From positions 1-63,633 of the forward strand of contig CALBSQ010000333.1 in NCBI GenBank assembly GCA_937967325.1: a stretch of 63,633 bases of DNA, given 5' to 3'. The DNA comes from an uncultured Chloroflexota bacterium. Its GTDB lineage: Bacteria; Chloroflexota; UBA4733. The notes under the pieces are model-generated. The model was not told where the DNA came from. It did no database searches and was given only the letters and a program-made list of their open reading frames with translations. Each line of letters starts with the position of its first letter. The first letter of the stretch is position 1. The position numbers were made by a program, and so were the translations under genes. Of the stretch, positions 8,161-15,547 are shown piece by piece.

Positions 8161-8292
8161 CCCGACGCTGAACCGTCGGGCTAACAGATTCAACCCAGCT
8201 AAAGCTGGCTAACGATGACAGCCGTCCGACGACGTAGGTCTAGCCTGCTTCAGCAGGGTTTAAACTGTTAGCCTGCTGGTTCAGCAGCAGGC
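8161..8292. repeat. inverted pair of double-hairpin repeats, locus 1
   Basis: Four hairpins in a row. Unit A reads forward: CCCGACG-ctgaac-CGTCGGG (8161-8180), a spacer starting CTAACAG, then CCAGCT-aa-AGCTGG (8195-8208). Unit B reads in reverse: CCTGCT-tc-AGCAGG (8234-8247), then GCCTGCTG-gttcag-CAGCAGGC (8271-8292). Reverse-complementing B shows the same loop CTGAAC and spacer CTAACAG but different, internally compensating stems. No ORF fits. A second locus is at 11620-11747. Confidence 0.75.
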
Positions 8293-8376
8293 GACCGCCG
8301 CGTACCATGTGCCCCCAGACCTTCTTCGGCAGTGCTACACTGTCACCGGGGACGAACGAGCACACCAATAGGCGTT

Positions 8377-8655
8377 GTGGTGAAGGATCGTCAGGTGGAG
8401 CTGGAGGGCGCCACTCACCTCCCCAATGGCGCCCGCCTCGAAGTGCGGCCCGATGATCAGCCAACCACGGTGGAAGCGGTCGCGCCGGGCGGCATGGATA
8501 CGGCGGAGGCCGAGGGGGCGCTCCTGCGCGACCTGATCGCGGCGGGATTGTTGGAGGAGCCGCCGGCTGGCGAGTTCAGCCCCGACGAGCCTTTCGAGCC
8601 GGTTACGGTGCGGGGTGAGCCGCTCTCGGCGCAGATCATCCGTGAACGCCGCTAG
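8377..8655 (+). CDS. putative antitoxin of a PIN-type toxin
   Basis: A 92-residue acidic protein. The N-terminal VVVKDRQVELEGATHLPNGARLEV matches the small beta-rich antitoxin pattern (xVxxGxVxLxxxxxLPxGxxVxV) seen in partners of PIN-domain toxins in cyanobacteria and Chloroflexota; the C-terminal half (LLRDLIAAGLLEEPPAG, ending SAQIIRERR) is the helical toxin-binding part. It starts at GTG 8377 or the adjacent GTG 8380, where the conserved strand begins. The gene directly downstream was a PIN toxin and is now an internally deleted relic, so this is an orphaned antitoxin. Confidence 0.6.
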   Translation: MVKDRQVELEGATHLPNGARLEVRPDDQPTTVEAVAPGGMDTAEAEGALLRDLIAAGLLEEPPAGEFSPDEPFEPVTVRGEPLSAQIIRERR

Positions 8656-8779
8656 GTTCTGCCGGCCTACTATCTCGACAGGGCCGTAGGCCCATACCTT
8701 CCTATCGGCCGATACCGACCAGCGCCAGGCCGCGGCGACCGAGGGCTTGCCGGTCGAGGACCCCATCGCCTATCCGTAG
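8656..8779 (+). pseudogene. PIN-domain toxin relic with internal deletion
   Basis: Immediately after the antitoxin stop, one frame begins LPAYYLDRAVGPYL, which resembles the first strand of PIN toxins (xxYYLDTSAL). About 50 bp later another frame reads SADTDQRQAAAATEGLPVED and stops at 8777-8779; this is the typical last helix and tail of PIN toxins (SADxxLxxAAxxEGLxVxxP). The catalytic middle, roughly 100 residues, is gone and the ends are joined out of frame. Too little sequence remains to classify it further. Confidence 0.55.
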
Positions 8780-9033
8780 GAGGGAACACCGCGGCGTCGG
8801 CGCATTCCCAGGCTATAGCCGATCGTCGGCACGCCCGCCTGACGGGTGCGAATTGACACCCTGCCCCCTATGGCGCATGCTTCCTCCCGGTCGTGAAGCC
8901 GGCAGGAGGCGCTGTCGCTGGTGCGACGATCCTGGGGGATCCGTTGCCCCTGTCGCGGCCCGTCACGGGTGAGAGGAGTTCCCCATGTCCCGTCTGTTCC
9001 GCCGGTGCGCCCTGGCCGTGGCCGCGCGCGGCG

Positions 9034-9129
9034 GTCATCCGAGGGACGCGAACGCCGGTGAGCACCATTGTCGCGATGTACCCGGCCTATGGCTCCGACA
9101 TAGCCAACGTCGTGGACGCGCTCCCCCAC
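9034..9129 (+). pseudogene. DUF433-like antitoxin fragment
   Basis: The frame encodes VIRGTRTPVSTIVAMYPAYG followed by SDIANVVDALPH, the hallmark of DUF433 (PxIxGTRIPVxxI…), a small winged-helix domain that commonly accompanies toxin genes. Neither the usual N-terminal residues nor the C-terminal ones are present in frame, and no start codon with a ribosome site precedes it. It is a relic in a stretch (8780-9190) where I otherwise see nothing. Confidence 0.55.
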
Positions 9130-9190
9130 CGAGACGAACGTGCGCGTGACGCTGGCAACGTCGGGCGATACGTCGGAAAGGGAGGCCCTG

Positions 9191-9667
9191 ATGGACGACT
9201 GGCCCCTGGGCTATATCAAGCGCACCATCGTCGGCGAACGACGGACGGCGAACAACGGCAGTGACATCACCTACCTGGTCTACCGTTGGGACGATCCCTC
9301 GCCGGACCCGATCGGCGTCAACGACCGCGAGGGCGCGATCTACGTGTCGGAGAGCGTGGTCAAGTCCGATGAGCGGCGCGCAGACTTGACGGCGCTCCAC
9401 GAACAGGTCGAGCTCCAGCACAAGGCTAGGGGCAGATCGCACGCCTACGCGCATCGGCGGGCGTTCGTCGAGGAGTTGCTCGCGGCCAAGCAACTCCTCG
9501 GACTGGCGCCGGAAGTTCAGTGCTACATCCAATGGAAGATCGAGCAGTATCCGCCGTGGAAAGTCTTCGACAGAGCAGGAGCGATCGCGCGGCTCTCTCA
9601 CCTGCTCACCAGTGCTGCCCCGAGGAAGGGAGACATCCTCCGGGTGATCACTGATTACCCGCTCTAG
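9191..9667 (+). CDS. hypothetical protein
   Basis: A 158-residue soluble protein that I do not recognise. The ATG at 9191 begins MDDWPLGYIKRTIVGERRTA; an upstream start at 9140 is possible but adds a low-complexity extension. Mid-protein, LTALHEQVELQHKARGRSHA followed by YAHRRAFVEELLAAK has several His and Glu residues in helical spacing; HEQVE is reminiscent of a metallopeptidase helix (HExxx) but the second His of HExxH is replaced by Glu, so I make no enzymatic claim. The protein is basic and rich in charged residues. Neighbours are relics upstream and the convergent anti-sigma-like gene downstream. Confidence 0.5.
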   Translation: MDDWPLGYIKRTIVGERRTANNGSDITYLVYRWDDPSPDPIGVNDREGAIYVSESVVKSDERRADLTALHEQVELQHKARGRSHAYAHRRAFVEELLAAKQLLGLAPEVQCYIQWKIEQYPPWKVFDRAGAIARLSHLLTSAAPRKGDILRVITDYPL

Positions 9668-9723
9668 CCTGCCGAGAATACGCCGCACCAGAAACTGGAC
9701 CCGGTCGTGCGGCAGCCGCTGAG

Positions 9724-10848
9724 CTATTGCCCTCGCTTCAGCTGCACCAGCAGGTACGGATGGCCAGTCCCCTTGTCCAGCACTGCCTCCCAACCGGCGA
9801 CGCCGGCGTTATCCCCCAGCTCCACCGTCAGCACCGGCGGATTGCCGGAGGGCCCACGGGCCGGGTCAAGGCCGAGTTGCGCCGCGGCGTCTCGCCAAGG
9901 GACCAGACTCACGCCGGAGCTGGGGAAGTCTCCCGCGACCGCGCCCACCACCGCCCGGGCGACGCACGTCGCCTGCTGCGAGCCGGCGTAGCCCAGGTGG
10001 CCGGCCGGCTCGGCCGGCCAGGAACCGCAGCGGCCGGCCAGGATCGCGTCGGAGATGCTAGGGGTCGTCACCGCCGCCACCCGCTGGGCCAGCGGCACGT
10101 GCGTCGGTAAGGCAGGCTGAGACGCGCTGGGGGCGCCACCGTCACTGGTCAGCGTGCTCGACTGGAGGCGGACGGCGAACTGCAGCGCCTGTGCCTGGCT
10201 GAGCCCCGTGTGGATCTCCAGCCACGTCCCCTGCTGGAACCAGGTCAGCACAATCCCGGTGTCACCCCGGGTGAGCACCCCATCGGCGTGGCCGATCACC
10301 ACGGGTGTCCCTGCCGGAAGCGTGCGTCCACTCCCCGGCTGCTCGACCAACTCCAGGAGCTGGTCCCCATCAGTCACATAGATCAGCACCAGCGTCGACG
10401 TGGTCCCGTTGCCCAGCAACTGTTGGGCCCGGTCGGTGGCGGCCTTGGCCACCGCGGCATCGACCCTTCCGCCCGCCCCGGCGGCGAGCATCATCGGCAC
10501 GGGCAGCGGGGTCTGACCGCTGCTCGCCTGATTCGGGTTGTAGGCGCGGACCAGGAGCTGCGTTTCAGGCGGTAGGCTGGTCGGCTGGAGCACGGTGAAG
10601 GCGGGCGCGGGCAGTAGGCTGGTGATGCGGTTGCCCGAGCCGCCCACCCCGCTCAGCGCTACCAGTTGCTGGCGCAACTGGGGAGAGCCGGCCAGGGCGA
10701 GGCTGGCCGTCGCCAGGACAGCCAACACGGCGCCGGCAGCTATCCGCAGGACGCGCCCGCGGGACAGGCCACCGGGTGGACGGCCGAACAGCGTCGGAGC
10801 CAACCGTCGCCACGTATCGCCAGGCGACGGCACGTGCGCCGGCCGCAA
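9724..10848 (-). CDS. membrane-anchored protein downstream of ECF sigma factor (anti-sigma-like)
   Basis: A 374-residue protein with one N-terminal transmembrane helix (RIAAGAVLAVLATASLALAG, about residues 34-53) and a large extracytoplasmic domain. That domain contains a DUF4367-like/lipoprotein-like beta structure (TLVLIYVTDGDQLLELVEQP, GDTGIVLTWFQQGTWLEI) and a C-terminal VEL…GWEAVLDKGTGHPYL strand. The position just after a sigma factor, with overlap, and the short cytoplasmic tail suggest an anti-sigma or sigma-controlled sensor; a zinc-binding anti-sigma motif is absent. The start is unsettled: the long frame begins with TTG 10848, while an ideal AAGGAGG site precedes an ATG at 10861 in another frame that stays open only to 10565. 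A one-base indel between 10849 and 10861 would reconcile them. Confidence 0.6.
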   Translation of the reverse strand: MRPAHVPSPGDTWRRLAPTLFGRPPGGLSRGRVLRIAAGAVLAVLATASLALAGSPQLRQQLVALSGVGGSGNRITSLLPAPAFTVLQPTSLPPETQLLVRAYNPNQASSGQTPLPVPMMLAAGAGGRVDAAVAKAATDRAQQLLGNGTTSTLVLIYVTDGDQLLELVEQPGSGRTLPAGTPVVIGHADGVLTRGDTGIVLTWFQQGTWLEIHTGLSQAQALQFAVRLQSSTLTSDGGAPSASQPALPTHVPLAQRVAAVTTPSISDAILAGRCGSWPAEPAGHLGYAGSQQATCVARAVVGAVAGDFPSSGVSLVPWRDAAAQLGLDPARGPSGNPPVLTVELGDNAGVAGWEAVLDKGTGHPYLLVQLKRGQ

Positions 10849-11423
10849 GCGGGTCGGCCATGGCTTTCCTCCTTCGCTCCGCCAGCCGCGACCACCGGGT
10901 CGTCGCGGCCCATGCGCTCACGCAGCTGGTTCAACGCGGTGTGCAGGCGTGACTTGACCGTGCCCTCCGGGCAGCCGAGGGTGGCGGCGATCTCCCTCAG
11001 GGACAAGTCGAGGCCGAAGCGTAGCGCGATGACCTGCCGGGCCTCGGGACGGAGCTGCGCCAGCGCGTGATCCAGCTCGTCGCGGTCTTCGAGCGTCCGC
11101 GCAGCGTCCGGACGAGAGAACGGTAGGGGCAATGGCGCAAGGTGGAGCCGCGCTTGGCGGCGCTGCCGGCGCAACTCATCGGTGCCGGCGGAGACGGCCA
11201 GGCGGGTGAGCCAGGTGGCCAGGCTCGCCTCACCGCGGAAACGCCCCAGGCCCCGCCAGGCACGCAGAAACGTCTCTTGGACGACCTCTTGGGCTACCTC
11301 AGGATCGGCAGTGAGCGCGAAGGCCGTGCGGTACACCCGCTCGTGGTGGGTCTCCACCAGGTGGCGGAATGCCTTAGGATCCCCGCTTCGGCAGCGCCGG
11401 ACCAGCTCGCGCTCGCCGTCCAC
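10740..11423 (-). CDS. ECF-type RNA polymerase sigma factor (sigma-70 family)
   Basis: A 227-residue extracytoplasmic-function sigma factor. Region 2 (about 20-85) carries FRHLVETHHERVYRTAFALT and EVVQETFLRAWRGL with the -10-recognition helix FRGEASLATWLTRLA; region 4 (about 115-165) carries ALAQLRPEARQVIALRFGLD and the helix-turn-helix LSLREIAATLGCPEGTVKSR. It begins with GTG 11423. The homologous domain ends around RERMGRDD (near 10910); the remaining 50 residues, rich in Arg/Cys, read into the downstream gene in another frame and may be non-native. Promoter selectivity cannot be predicted; the adjacent membrane protein is its probable regulator. Confidence 0.85.
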   Translation of the reverse strand: MDGERELVRRCRSGDPKAFRHLVETHHERVYRTAFALTADPEVAQEVVQETFLRAWRGLGRFRGEASLATWLTRLAVSAGTDELRRQRRQARLHLAPLPLPFSRPDAARTLEDRDELDHALAQLRPEARQVIALRFGLDLSLREIAATLGCPEGTVKSRLHTALNQLRERMGRDDPVVAAGGAKEESHGRPACGRRTCRRLAIRGDGWLRRCSAVHPVACPAGASCG

Positions 11424-11945
11424 CGCCGCTCACCTTTCACTCTTGCTGCCCATTAGACGTTGCAAGGCGACGAATCGTTCAGTGGCCACGGACATGGCGC
11501 GGTCGGGTCACGGCGGCCATGCCGGCGTGGCGCATTTGGGGAGATCTGCTCGGGCCTTGCCTGCCGGCGCTGGTGGAAACCGCGGCCGGATGCCGGGGGC
11601 GGCGTCCACACGGGTACCGGTTGATAAATCAACAGGCTAACAGTTTAGGCCCACCTGAAGCGGGCTGGGCCACCCATCTGCGATGGCCATCCTTCGCAGC
11701 CGGCTTCAGCCGGGTTGGTCCGGTTAGCCCGACGGTTCAGCGTCGGGCGGGAGGGCGGATGTGACATGTCCAGCATTCGCCAGCGGCAACACCAACGGAC
11801 CCACACCTCCGCTATTTGGCCGAACAAGAGGCGCAAGAAAAGGCCGGCCGCCCCCAAGATGGCCGTCTAGACTGGCGCATTCCTGAGCACCGGAGGAAGG
11901 CCCACGGCCGGGGCAACGCCGCTCCCTTCCGGCGTCCCTTTACCG
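11424..11945. other. intergenic stretch
   Basis: About 520 bp between the sigma factor and the RES toxin gene. Apart from the double-hairpin repeat at 11620-11747 I see nothing: short frames on both strands are repeat shadows (they share the translated string NQQANSL with the 8.2-kb locus) and none has a convincing start or homology. Confidence 0.6.
11620..11747. repeat. inverted pair of double-hairpin repeats, locus 2
   Basis: Same design as 8161-8292. On the plus strand: GTTGAT-aa-ATCAAC (11620-11633), then GGCTAACAGTTTAGGCCCA and an imperfect hairpin to about 11668. On the minus strand: CCCGACG-ctgaac-CGTCGGG (11747-11728), spacer CTAACCGGACCAACC, and CCGGCT-ga-AGCCGG (11713-11700). The minus-strand stem 1 is identical to unit A of locus 1 while stem 2 differs but still pairs perfectly. 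Confidence 0.7.
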
Positions 11946-12587
11946 TCACGCCAAATCGTACCCGAGATCGTGGGCAACCCTGCGCAGACTGTCGAACAGC
12001 CGAAGGGAGGCGAGCACTTCGTGGAGGATGGGTGTGTCAGGGAGGGCCGCTGCCGCCCGCTCGTAGAGCGCCACCGACAGTCCGCCGTGCATCTTCGAGC
12101 GATAGCACAACCCGGCGATCTCCGGAAAGGCGGTATAGATCCCCCGCGACCAAGCTCGTGCCAACCTCCGTGGGCCGTCATTGATTTCCTGCGACGCACC
12201 CGCCCGTAGGGGCCATCGGCTGGTGAGGTCGAGCAGCGCCAGCTCCCGCACCGTCGAGAACCCGACCAACCATGGCTCACCGGCGTGGCGATCCAGGGTG
12301 CGGTCACGCTGGAAGACCTCCGCGATGCAGACTGGGATCAGCGGCGCGCAGTAGACGATGCCGCGCGCCTGTTCCCGCTTCGGCTCCTCGTGATGGTCGA
12401 ACCGGTTCTTATCACTCGGCCTAACGAAGCGGAAGGCGCTCCAGCGCGTGGGGTAGCGACCACCACGAAAATAGATGCGCCAGAGCCGGGTCCCGGTGGG
12501 CAACAGGCAAACTTCCGGTGCAGTGCGGGCAAGCCGGGCCGGATCGGGGGTGCCGAAGGTAGGGATCGACGGTCGCTTGGTAGGCAC
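11946..12587 (-). CDS. RES-domain toxin (NAD+-degrading type)
   Basis: A 213-residue RES-domain protein. RES toxins such as ParT, MbcT and Xre-RES partners degrade NAD+ or ADP-ribosylate targets. Conserved features are visible: TRLWRIYFRGGRYPT (the Arg), ARGIVYCAPLIPVCIAEVFQ (the Glu within the helix after the beta-strand), LDLTSRW, and the later IAGLCYRSKMHGG (the Ser), i.e. the R-E-S set that names the family. The GTG start at 12587 overlaps the stop of the upstream antitoxin frame by one base (GTAGTG), supporting this start over the longer frame. The antitoxin itself appears frameshifted, so the toxin may also be inactive or uncontrolled. Confidence 0.8.
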   Translation of the reverse strand: MPTKRPSIPTFGTPDPARLARTAPEVCLLPTGTRLWRIYFRGGRYPTRWSAFRFVRPSDKNRFDHHEEPKREQARGIVYCAPLIPVCIAEVFQRDRTLDRHAGEPWLVGFSTVRELALLDLTSRWPLRAGASQEINDGPRRLARAWSRGIYTAFPEIAGLCYRSKMHGGLSVALYERAAAALPDTPILHEVLASLRLFDSLRRVAHDLGYDLA

Positions 12588-13047
12588 TACAAGTCCGCTG
12601 CCTGCTGGGTAATCACCTCCGGATCGCGACCCTCCGCCAGCCACTGGCAGGGGGCGAGGGCGACGCCGTCAGCCCAGAGGTCCGTGTCCGGAGTCGTGAA
12701 CCAGTTGTAGATGGCCACGAGGCTCTTCGCGGGATCGAGTTGCGGCAGGACCCGCTGGATCCCGGGCAGCGGCCGGCCGCCATCATCGAATTGGAACCGC
12801 GGCAGGCGCCACTCGTCGCCGTGTTTTACCCCCAGCAGCGCGCGGTCGCGGAGTTGTTTGCGGACCCATTGACCGCTCGTACCCAGCCGGGCAGCAACGT
12901 CCGCGACCGTCCATGAGGACCAGGCGAAGAGACCGGCGGCGGCGCGTTGACCGGTGTGGCGGGGCGTTTTGCTTGGCGGAGGTCCACCGGCCGCTCAAGC
13001 GTCCGGCTCACCGGACGAAGCCTACAAGAGGCTATTCGTTCGATCAT
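12587..13047 (-). pseudogene. Xre/MbcA-like antitoxin with frameshift near N terminus
   Basis: In the frame ending at TAG 12589-12587 the sequence reads LFAWSSWTVADVAARLGTSG, QWVRKQLRDRALLGVKHGDE, WRLPRFQFDDGGRPLPGIQR and ends DPEVITQQAADL. This is the helix-turn-helix plus toxin-binding domain of antitoxins that precede RES toxins. The frame has no ATG, GTG or TTG between an upstream TGA (about 12995) and the HTH, so it cannot be initiated normally. A neighbouring frame starts at ATG 13047 (MIERIASCRLRPVSRTLERP…) and would join after a one-base shift near the CGCGCCGCCGCC run (about 12940). The gene is therefore probably frameshifted or misread there. Confidence 0.65.
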
Positions 13048-13117
13048 CGGTTAGCATGCCTGTGAGTACCGACGTATCCTACGGGATCGATACGGTAGTC
13101 AAAAGGGGGAAGAGACC

Positions 13118-13339
13118 ATGGCAACGGTTGCACAGGAACCAGACGTTGAAGATCCGGGCGTCACAGTCTATGTAGTCACTCCAGAGGAACGGTGGGCAAT
13201 CTTCGACCGGGCCGCCCGGCACTACCTTCGGATGAGTGGCGAGGAGTTCATTAGGGCGTGGGACGCCGGCAAGTTCGCCGAGGACCCCGACCAGCCGGAG
13301 ATCGTACGCGTCTTTATGCTCCGCCCCAGTGACCGGTAG
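13118..13339 (+). CDS. small protein, first gene of an uncharacterised two-gene module
   Basis: A 73-residue acidic protein (MATVAQEPDVEDPGVTVYVV…). The segment AIFDRAARHYLRMSGEEFIR AWDAGKF followed by a short hydrophobic tail is, to my recollection, recurrent in actinobacterial and Chloroflexota genomes ahead of a larger partner, but I cannot name a characterised family. An AGGGGGAAGAGACC ribosome region precedes ATG 13118. Its stop overlaps the next gene by 11 bp. Small acidic first gene, overlapping basic second gene and location in a toxin-antitoxin-rich stretch suggest, without proving, a toxin-antitoxin pair. Confidence 0.6.
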   Translation: MATVAQEPDVEDPGVTVYVVTPEERWAIFDRAARHYLRMSGEEFIRAWDAGKFAEDPDQPEIVRVFMLRPSDR

Positions 13340-13871
13340 GACTCCGCAGGAGGCCGTCAAGGCCTGGGCGAGTTCCTTTCAGCAGGCGCTCTCCTGCATT
13401 ACCGGGGCAAGGTTCAACGTCGATGGCTATCGCCCAGCAGATCGGCCCTACGACGCCGATCTCAACGGTGGCCTTGCCGTTCCGCTCGCGGCGGTGGCCC
13501 GGCTCGGTCTTATTGCCATCCTTCGTTACCGCATCATGCGGGAAGCCACGTCCCGTGATCCGTGGATCGTCCGGATCGTCACGTACCACTACTCGCTCGT
13601 AGACGACACCGGCCGCGACATCGTCTCTTACGAGTGGCATCCTGAAGGAACAAGCTGGGCACGCTGGCAACACGTCCACATCGGCCGTGCGATGCTGCGT
13701 GACGACGCGCGGCTCTCTTCGCGAATGCACCTGCCCACTGGACCGGTTCCCATTGAGGACGTGATCCGACTGGCGATCGTCGAGTTCGACGTGCGACCGC
13801 GGCGTCCCGATTGGGCCGCGGTGCTCCAGCGGACCAATCGAGCTCGCGCGGAATCACCCGATCAGTCCTGA
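13329..13871 (+). CDS. hypothetical protein, second gene of an uncharacterised two-gene module
   Basis: A 180-residue protein starting at GTG 13329 (VTGRTPQEAVKAWASSFQQA). It has a beta-rich middle with many aromatic and His residues: WIVRIVTYHYSLVDDTGRDI, SYEWHPEGTSWARWQHVHIG, then SRMHLPTGPVPIEDVIRLAI and VRPRRPDWAAVL. The HLPTGxxxxEDVxRxxIxEFxVxxRRxDW block is probably conserved across related proteins. I do not assign an activity; clustered His (YEWHP, QHVHI) could be catalytic or metal-binding. The coupling with the upstream 73-residue protein indicates they work together. Confidence 0.6.
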   Translation: MTGRTPQEAVKAWASSFQQALSCITGARFNVDGYRPADRPYDADLNGGLAVPLAAVARLGLIAILRYRIMREATSRDPWIVRIVTYHYSLVDDTGRDIVSYEWHPEGTSWARWQHVHIGRAMLRDDARLSSRMHLPTGPVPIEDVIRLAIVEFDVRPRRPDWAAVLQRTNRARAESPDQS

Positions 13872-14003
13872 CGGAAATACTGCTACGACACGGTAAGCTC
13901 GGAGTCCCCCAGACACCTAGATTCCCCACCGTTTGCGACATCACCATTCGGTCCGTGTCACTACCAAGTTACTCTTTTGCATGGTGATTTGGGAGAAGGA
14001 TGG

Positions 14004-14633
14004 GTGAGAACGCATTACAATCTGATCGCGGGCCGGAGTCTGGACCGTCTGGCCGCCTTGAGCGACGGGATCTTCGCCGTCGCGATGACGCTGCTCGTGC
14101 TGGATCTGCACGTGCCCGTGAGCGGGGCGATTCATAGCGAGGGCGCCCTGTGGGCCGCGCTGGCAAAGCTATGGCCGAGCCTCGAAGCCTATCTCATGAG
14201 TTTCCTGACGCTGGGGATTTTCTGGGTCGGTCAGCAGACCCAGCTCAACCATTTCGCTCGGAGCGATCGCAACCTCACCTGGATACACCTCGGCTTCCTG
14301 TTCACGGTGACGCTCATGCCGTTTTCGACCGCGCTGTTAGCCGCGTACATCACCTACCGCCTCGCGCTGCTGACCTACTGGCTCAACATACTCCTCCTTG
14401 GCGCCGTCCTCTTCGGCAGTTGGCGCTACGCGTCGCGGGCGGGCCTCCTGAAAGACGACGTGACCGTCGAGACGCGTGCGGCCAACGAACGACGAATCAT
14501 CGTTGGGCAAGCGCTCTACGCTTTCGGCGCGTTGCTCTGCATCGTCAGTACCTACGTGAGCATCACGGTCATCATCCTCGTGCAGCTCAACTATGCGATC
14601 GCGCCGAGGATTCGACTGCTGTATCGTCTTTGA
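14004..14633 (+). CDS. TMEM175/DUF1211-family potassium channel-like protein
   Basis: A 209-residue integral membrane protein of the TMEM175 family. The signature RLAALSDGIFAVAMTLLVLD (family consensus RxxxFSDGVFAIAxTLL) occurs at residues 15-34 in the first helix, followed by five further hydrophobic segments. Bacterial members form tetrameric potassium-conducting channels, although the Phe-Ser of the FSDG signature is Leu-Ser here. The GTG at 14004 is preferred because a GGAGAAGG ribosome site lies a few bases upstream; the TTG at 13977 would add nine residues. It is a single-gene unit. Confidence 0.8.
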   Translation: MRTHYNLIAGRSLDRLAALSDGIFAVAMTLLVLDLHVPVSGAIHSEGALWAALAKLWPSLEAYLMSFLTLGIFWVGQQTQLNHFARSDRNLTWIHLGFLFTVTLMPFSTALLAAYITYRLALLTYWLNILLLGAVLFGSWRYASRAGLLKDDVTVETRAANERRIIVGQALYAFGALLCIVSTYVSITVIILVQLNYAIAPRIRLLYRL

Positions 14634-14753
14634 CGGGCACAGACGCCGGACAGCCAGGCGCCATGTGCCCTCCTGATTTCCCGCGTGGCACTGGATACTA
14701 TTGCTGTGCCACAAAGCGCCCGCCGAAATACCTAGGTGCAACCGGGAGTGATT

Positions 14754-15035
14754 ATGACGGCGACCACCGACCCGACCATCCATCTGACGGCCCGCATCCC
14801 ACAGACCATCAAGGCCGACCTCGACGCGCTCGCCAAGTCCACAGGCAGGAACCGCAACGAGCTGATAGCGGAAGCCATACGCCGCTTTGTTGATCTCCAA
14901 CGCTGGCAGATCGACCGAATTAAGGAAGGGATTCGCGCCGCCGACGCAGGCGACTTTGCGACCGATGCGGAGACGGACGAGCTGTGGGCCGAGTTCGGCC
15001 TTGAGCCGGAGAAACCGCGGGAGCGCGCCGGCTAA
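14754..15035 (+). CDS. ribbon-helix-helix antitoxin (ParD/CopG-like)
   Basis: A 93-residue antitoxin. The N-terminal IHLTARIPQTIKADLDALAK plus STGRNRNELIAEAIRRFVD is a ribbon-helix-helix DNA-binding domain; the C-terminal tail (IREGIRAADAGDF-like, here IKEGIRAADAGDFATDAETD) is the toxin-wrapping part typical of ParD antitoxins. The ATG at 14754 starts immediately ahead of the beta-strand. The stop overlaps the toxin start (TAATG, 15033-15037). It should autorepress the operon as a dimer; the 120 bp upstream would carry the operator. Confidence 0.8.
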   Translation: MTATTDPTIHLTARIPQTIKADLDALAKSTGRNRNELIAEAIRRFVDLQRWQIDRIKEGIRAADAGDFATDAETDELWAEFGLEPEKPRERAG

Positions 15036-15349
15036 TGCCGGTGCGGTGGTCCACACCCGCTCGTGCCGACCGGCGTCGCCAGATGCGCCACATCGCTGGC
15101 GACAGTCCAACCGCTGCCCGTGACGTGGCAGCGTGTGTGCGCGCCGCGATAGGAGGACTGGCAACCCATCCCTTGATGGGACGCCCCGGCCGCGTGATAG
15201 ACACACGCGAGCTTGTGGTCCCGCGTACTCCCTTCGCCGTGGCCTATCGCGTCAGCGCTCAAACCGTCGAGATCGTCAGTGTCGTCCACCAGGCCCACCA
15301 GTGGCACGAGGGCTTTGATGTAGACGGGGAGTCCCTACCTTCTCAGTAG
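15035..15349 (+). CDS. RelE/ParE-family toxin
   Basis: A 104-residue basic protein with the RelE/ParE fold pattern: MPVRWSTPARADRRRQMRHI as first strand and helix, AARDVAACVRAAIGGLATHP as the second helix, PLMGRPGRVIDTRELVVPRT with the GRPGR…TRELV strands that are the most recognisable ParE/RelE block, and FAVAYRVSAQTVEIVSVVHQ followed by AHQWHEG at the end. ParE-type toxins inhibit DNA gyrase and RelE-type ones cleave mRNA; the sequence does not decide which. It is translationally coupled to the RHH antitoxin. Confidence 0.8.
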   Translation: MPVRWSTPARADRRRQMRHIAGDSPTAARDVAACVRAAIGGLATHPLMGRPGRVIDTRELVVPRTPFAVAYRVSAQTVEIVSVVHQAHQWHEGFDVDGESLPSQ

Positions 15350-15392
15350 CGGTCCCAGAAGCTCGCCACCGCCACCTCAACTGAGCAGGCCG

Positions 15393-15521
15393 CGTCGACT
15401 GGACGGCGGCGCCCAGCGGGCTGAAGTCGCTGGCCTGGCGCAGGATGTCCGGCATCGCCGCCCTGGGCAGCCACAGGCCGGCGAGGAACATGATCGGAAA
15501 GAACAGCAGATTCCCAATCAT
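15393..15521 (-). pseudogene. C-terminal fragment of an ABC-2 (DrrB-like) permease
   Basis: About 43 residues (MIGNLLFFPIMFLAGLWLPR, then AAMPDILRQASDFSPLGAAV) match the last-but-one membrane helix and the conserved PLxxAV loop of drug/daunorubicin-type ABC-2 permeases. What precedes and follows is lost. Together with the ATPase stub just upstream it is the footprint of a two-gene exporter removed by deletion. Confidence 0.6.
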
Positions 15522-15547
15522 GGCGGCCGCGCGCCCGCTCGCTGCTT

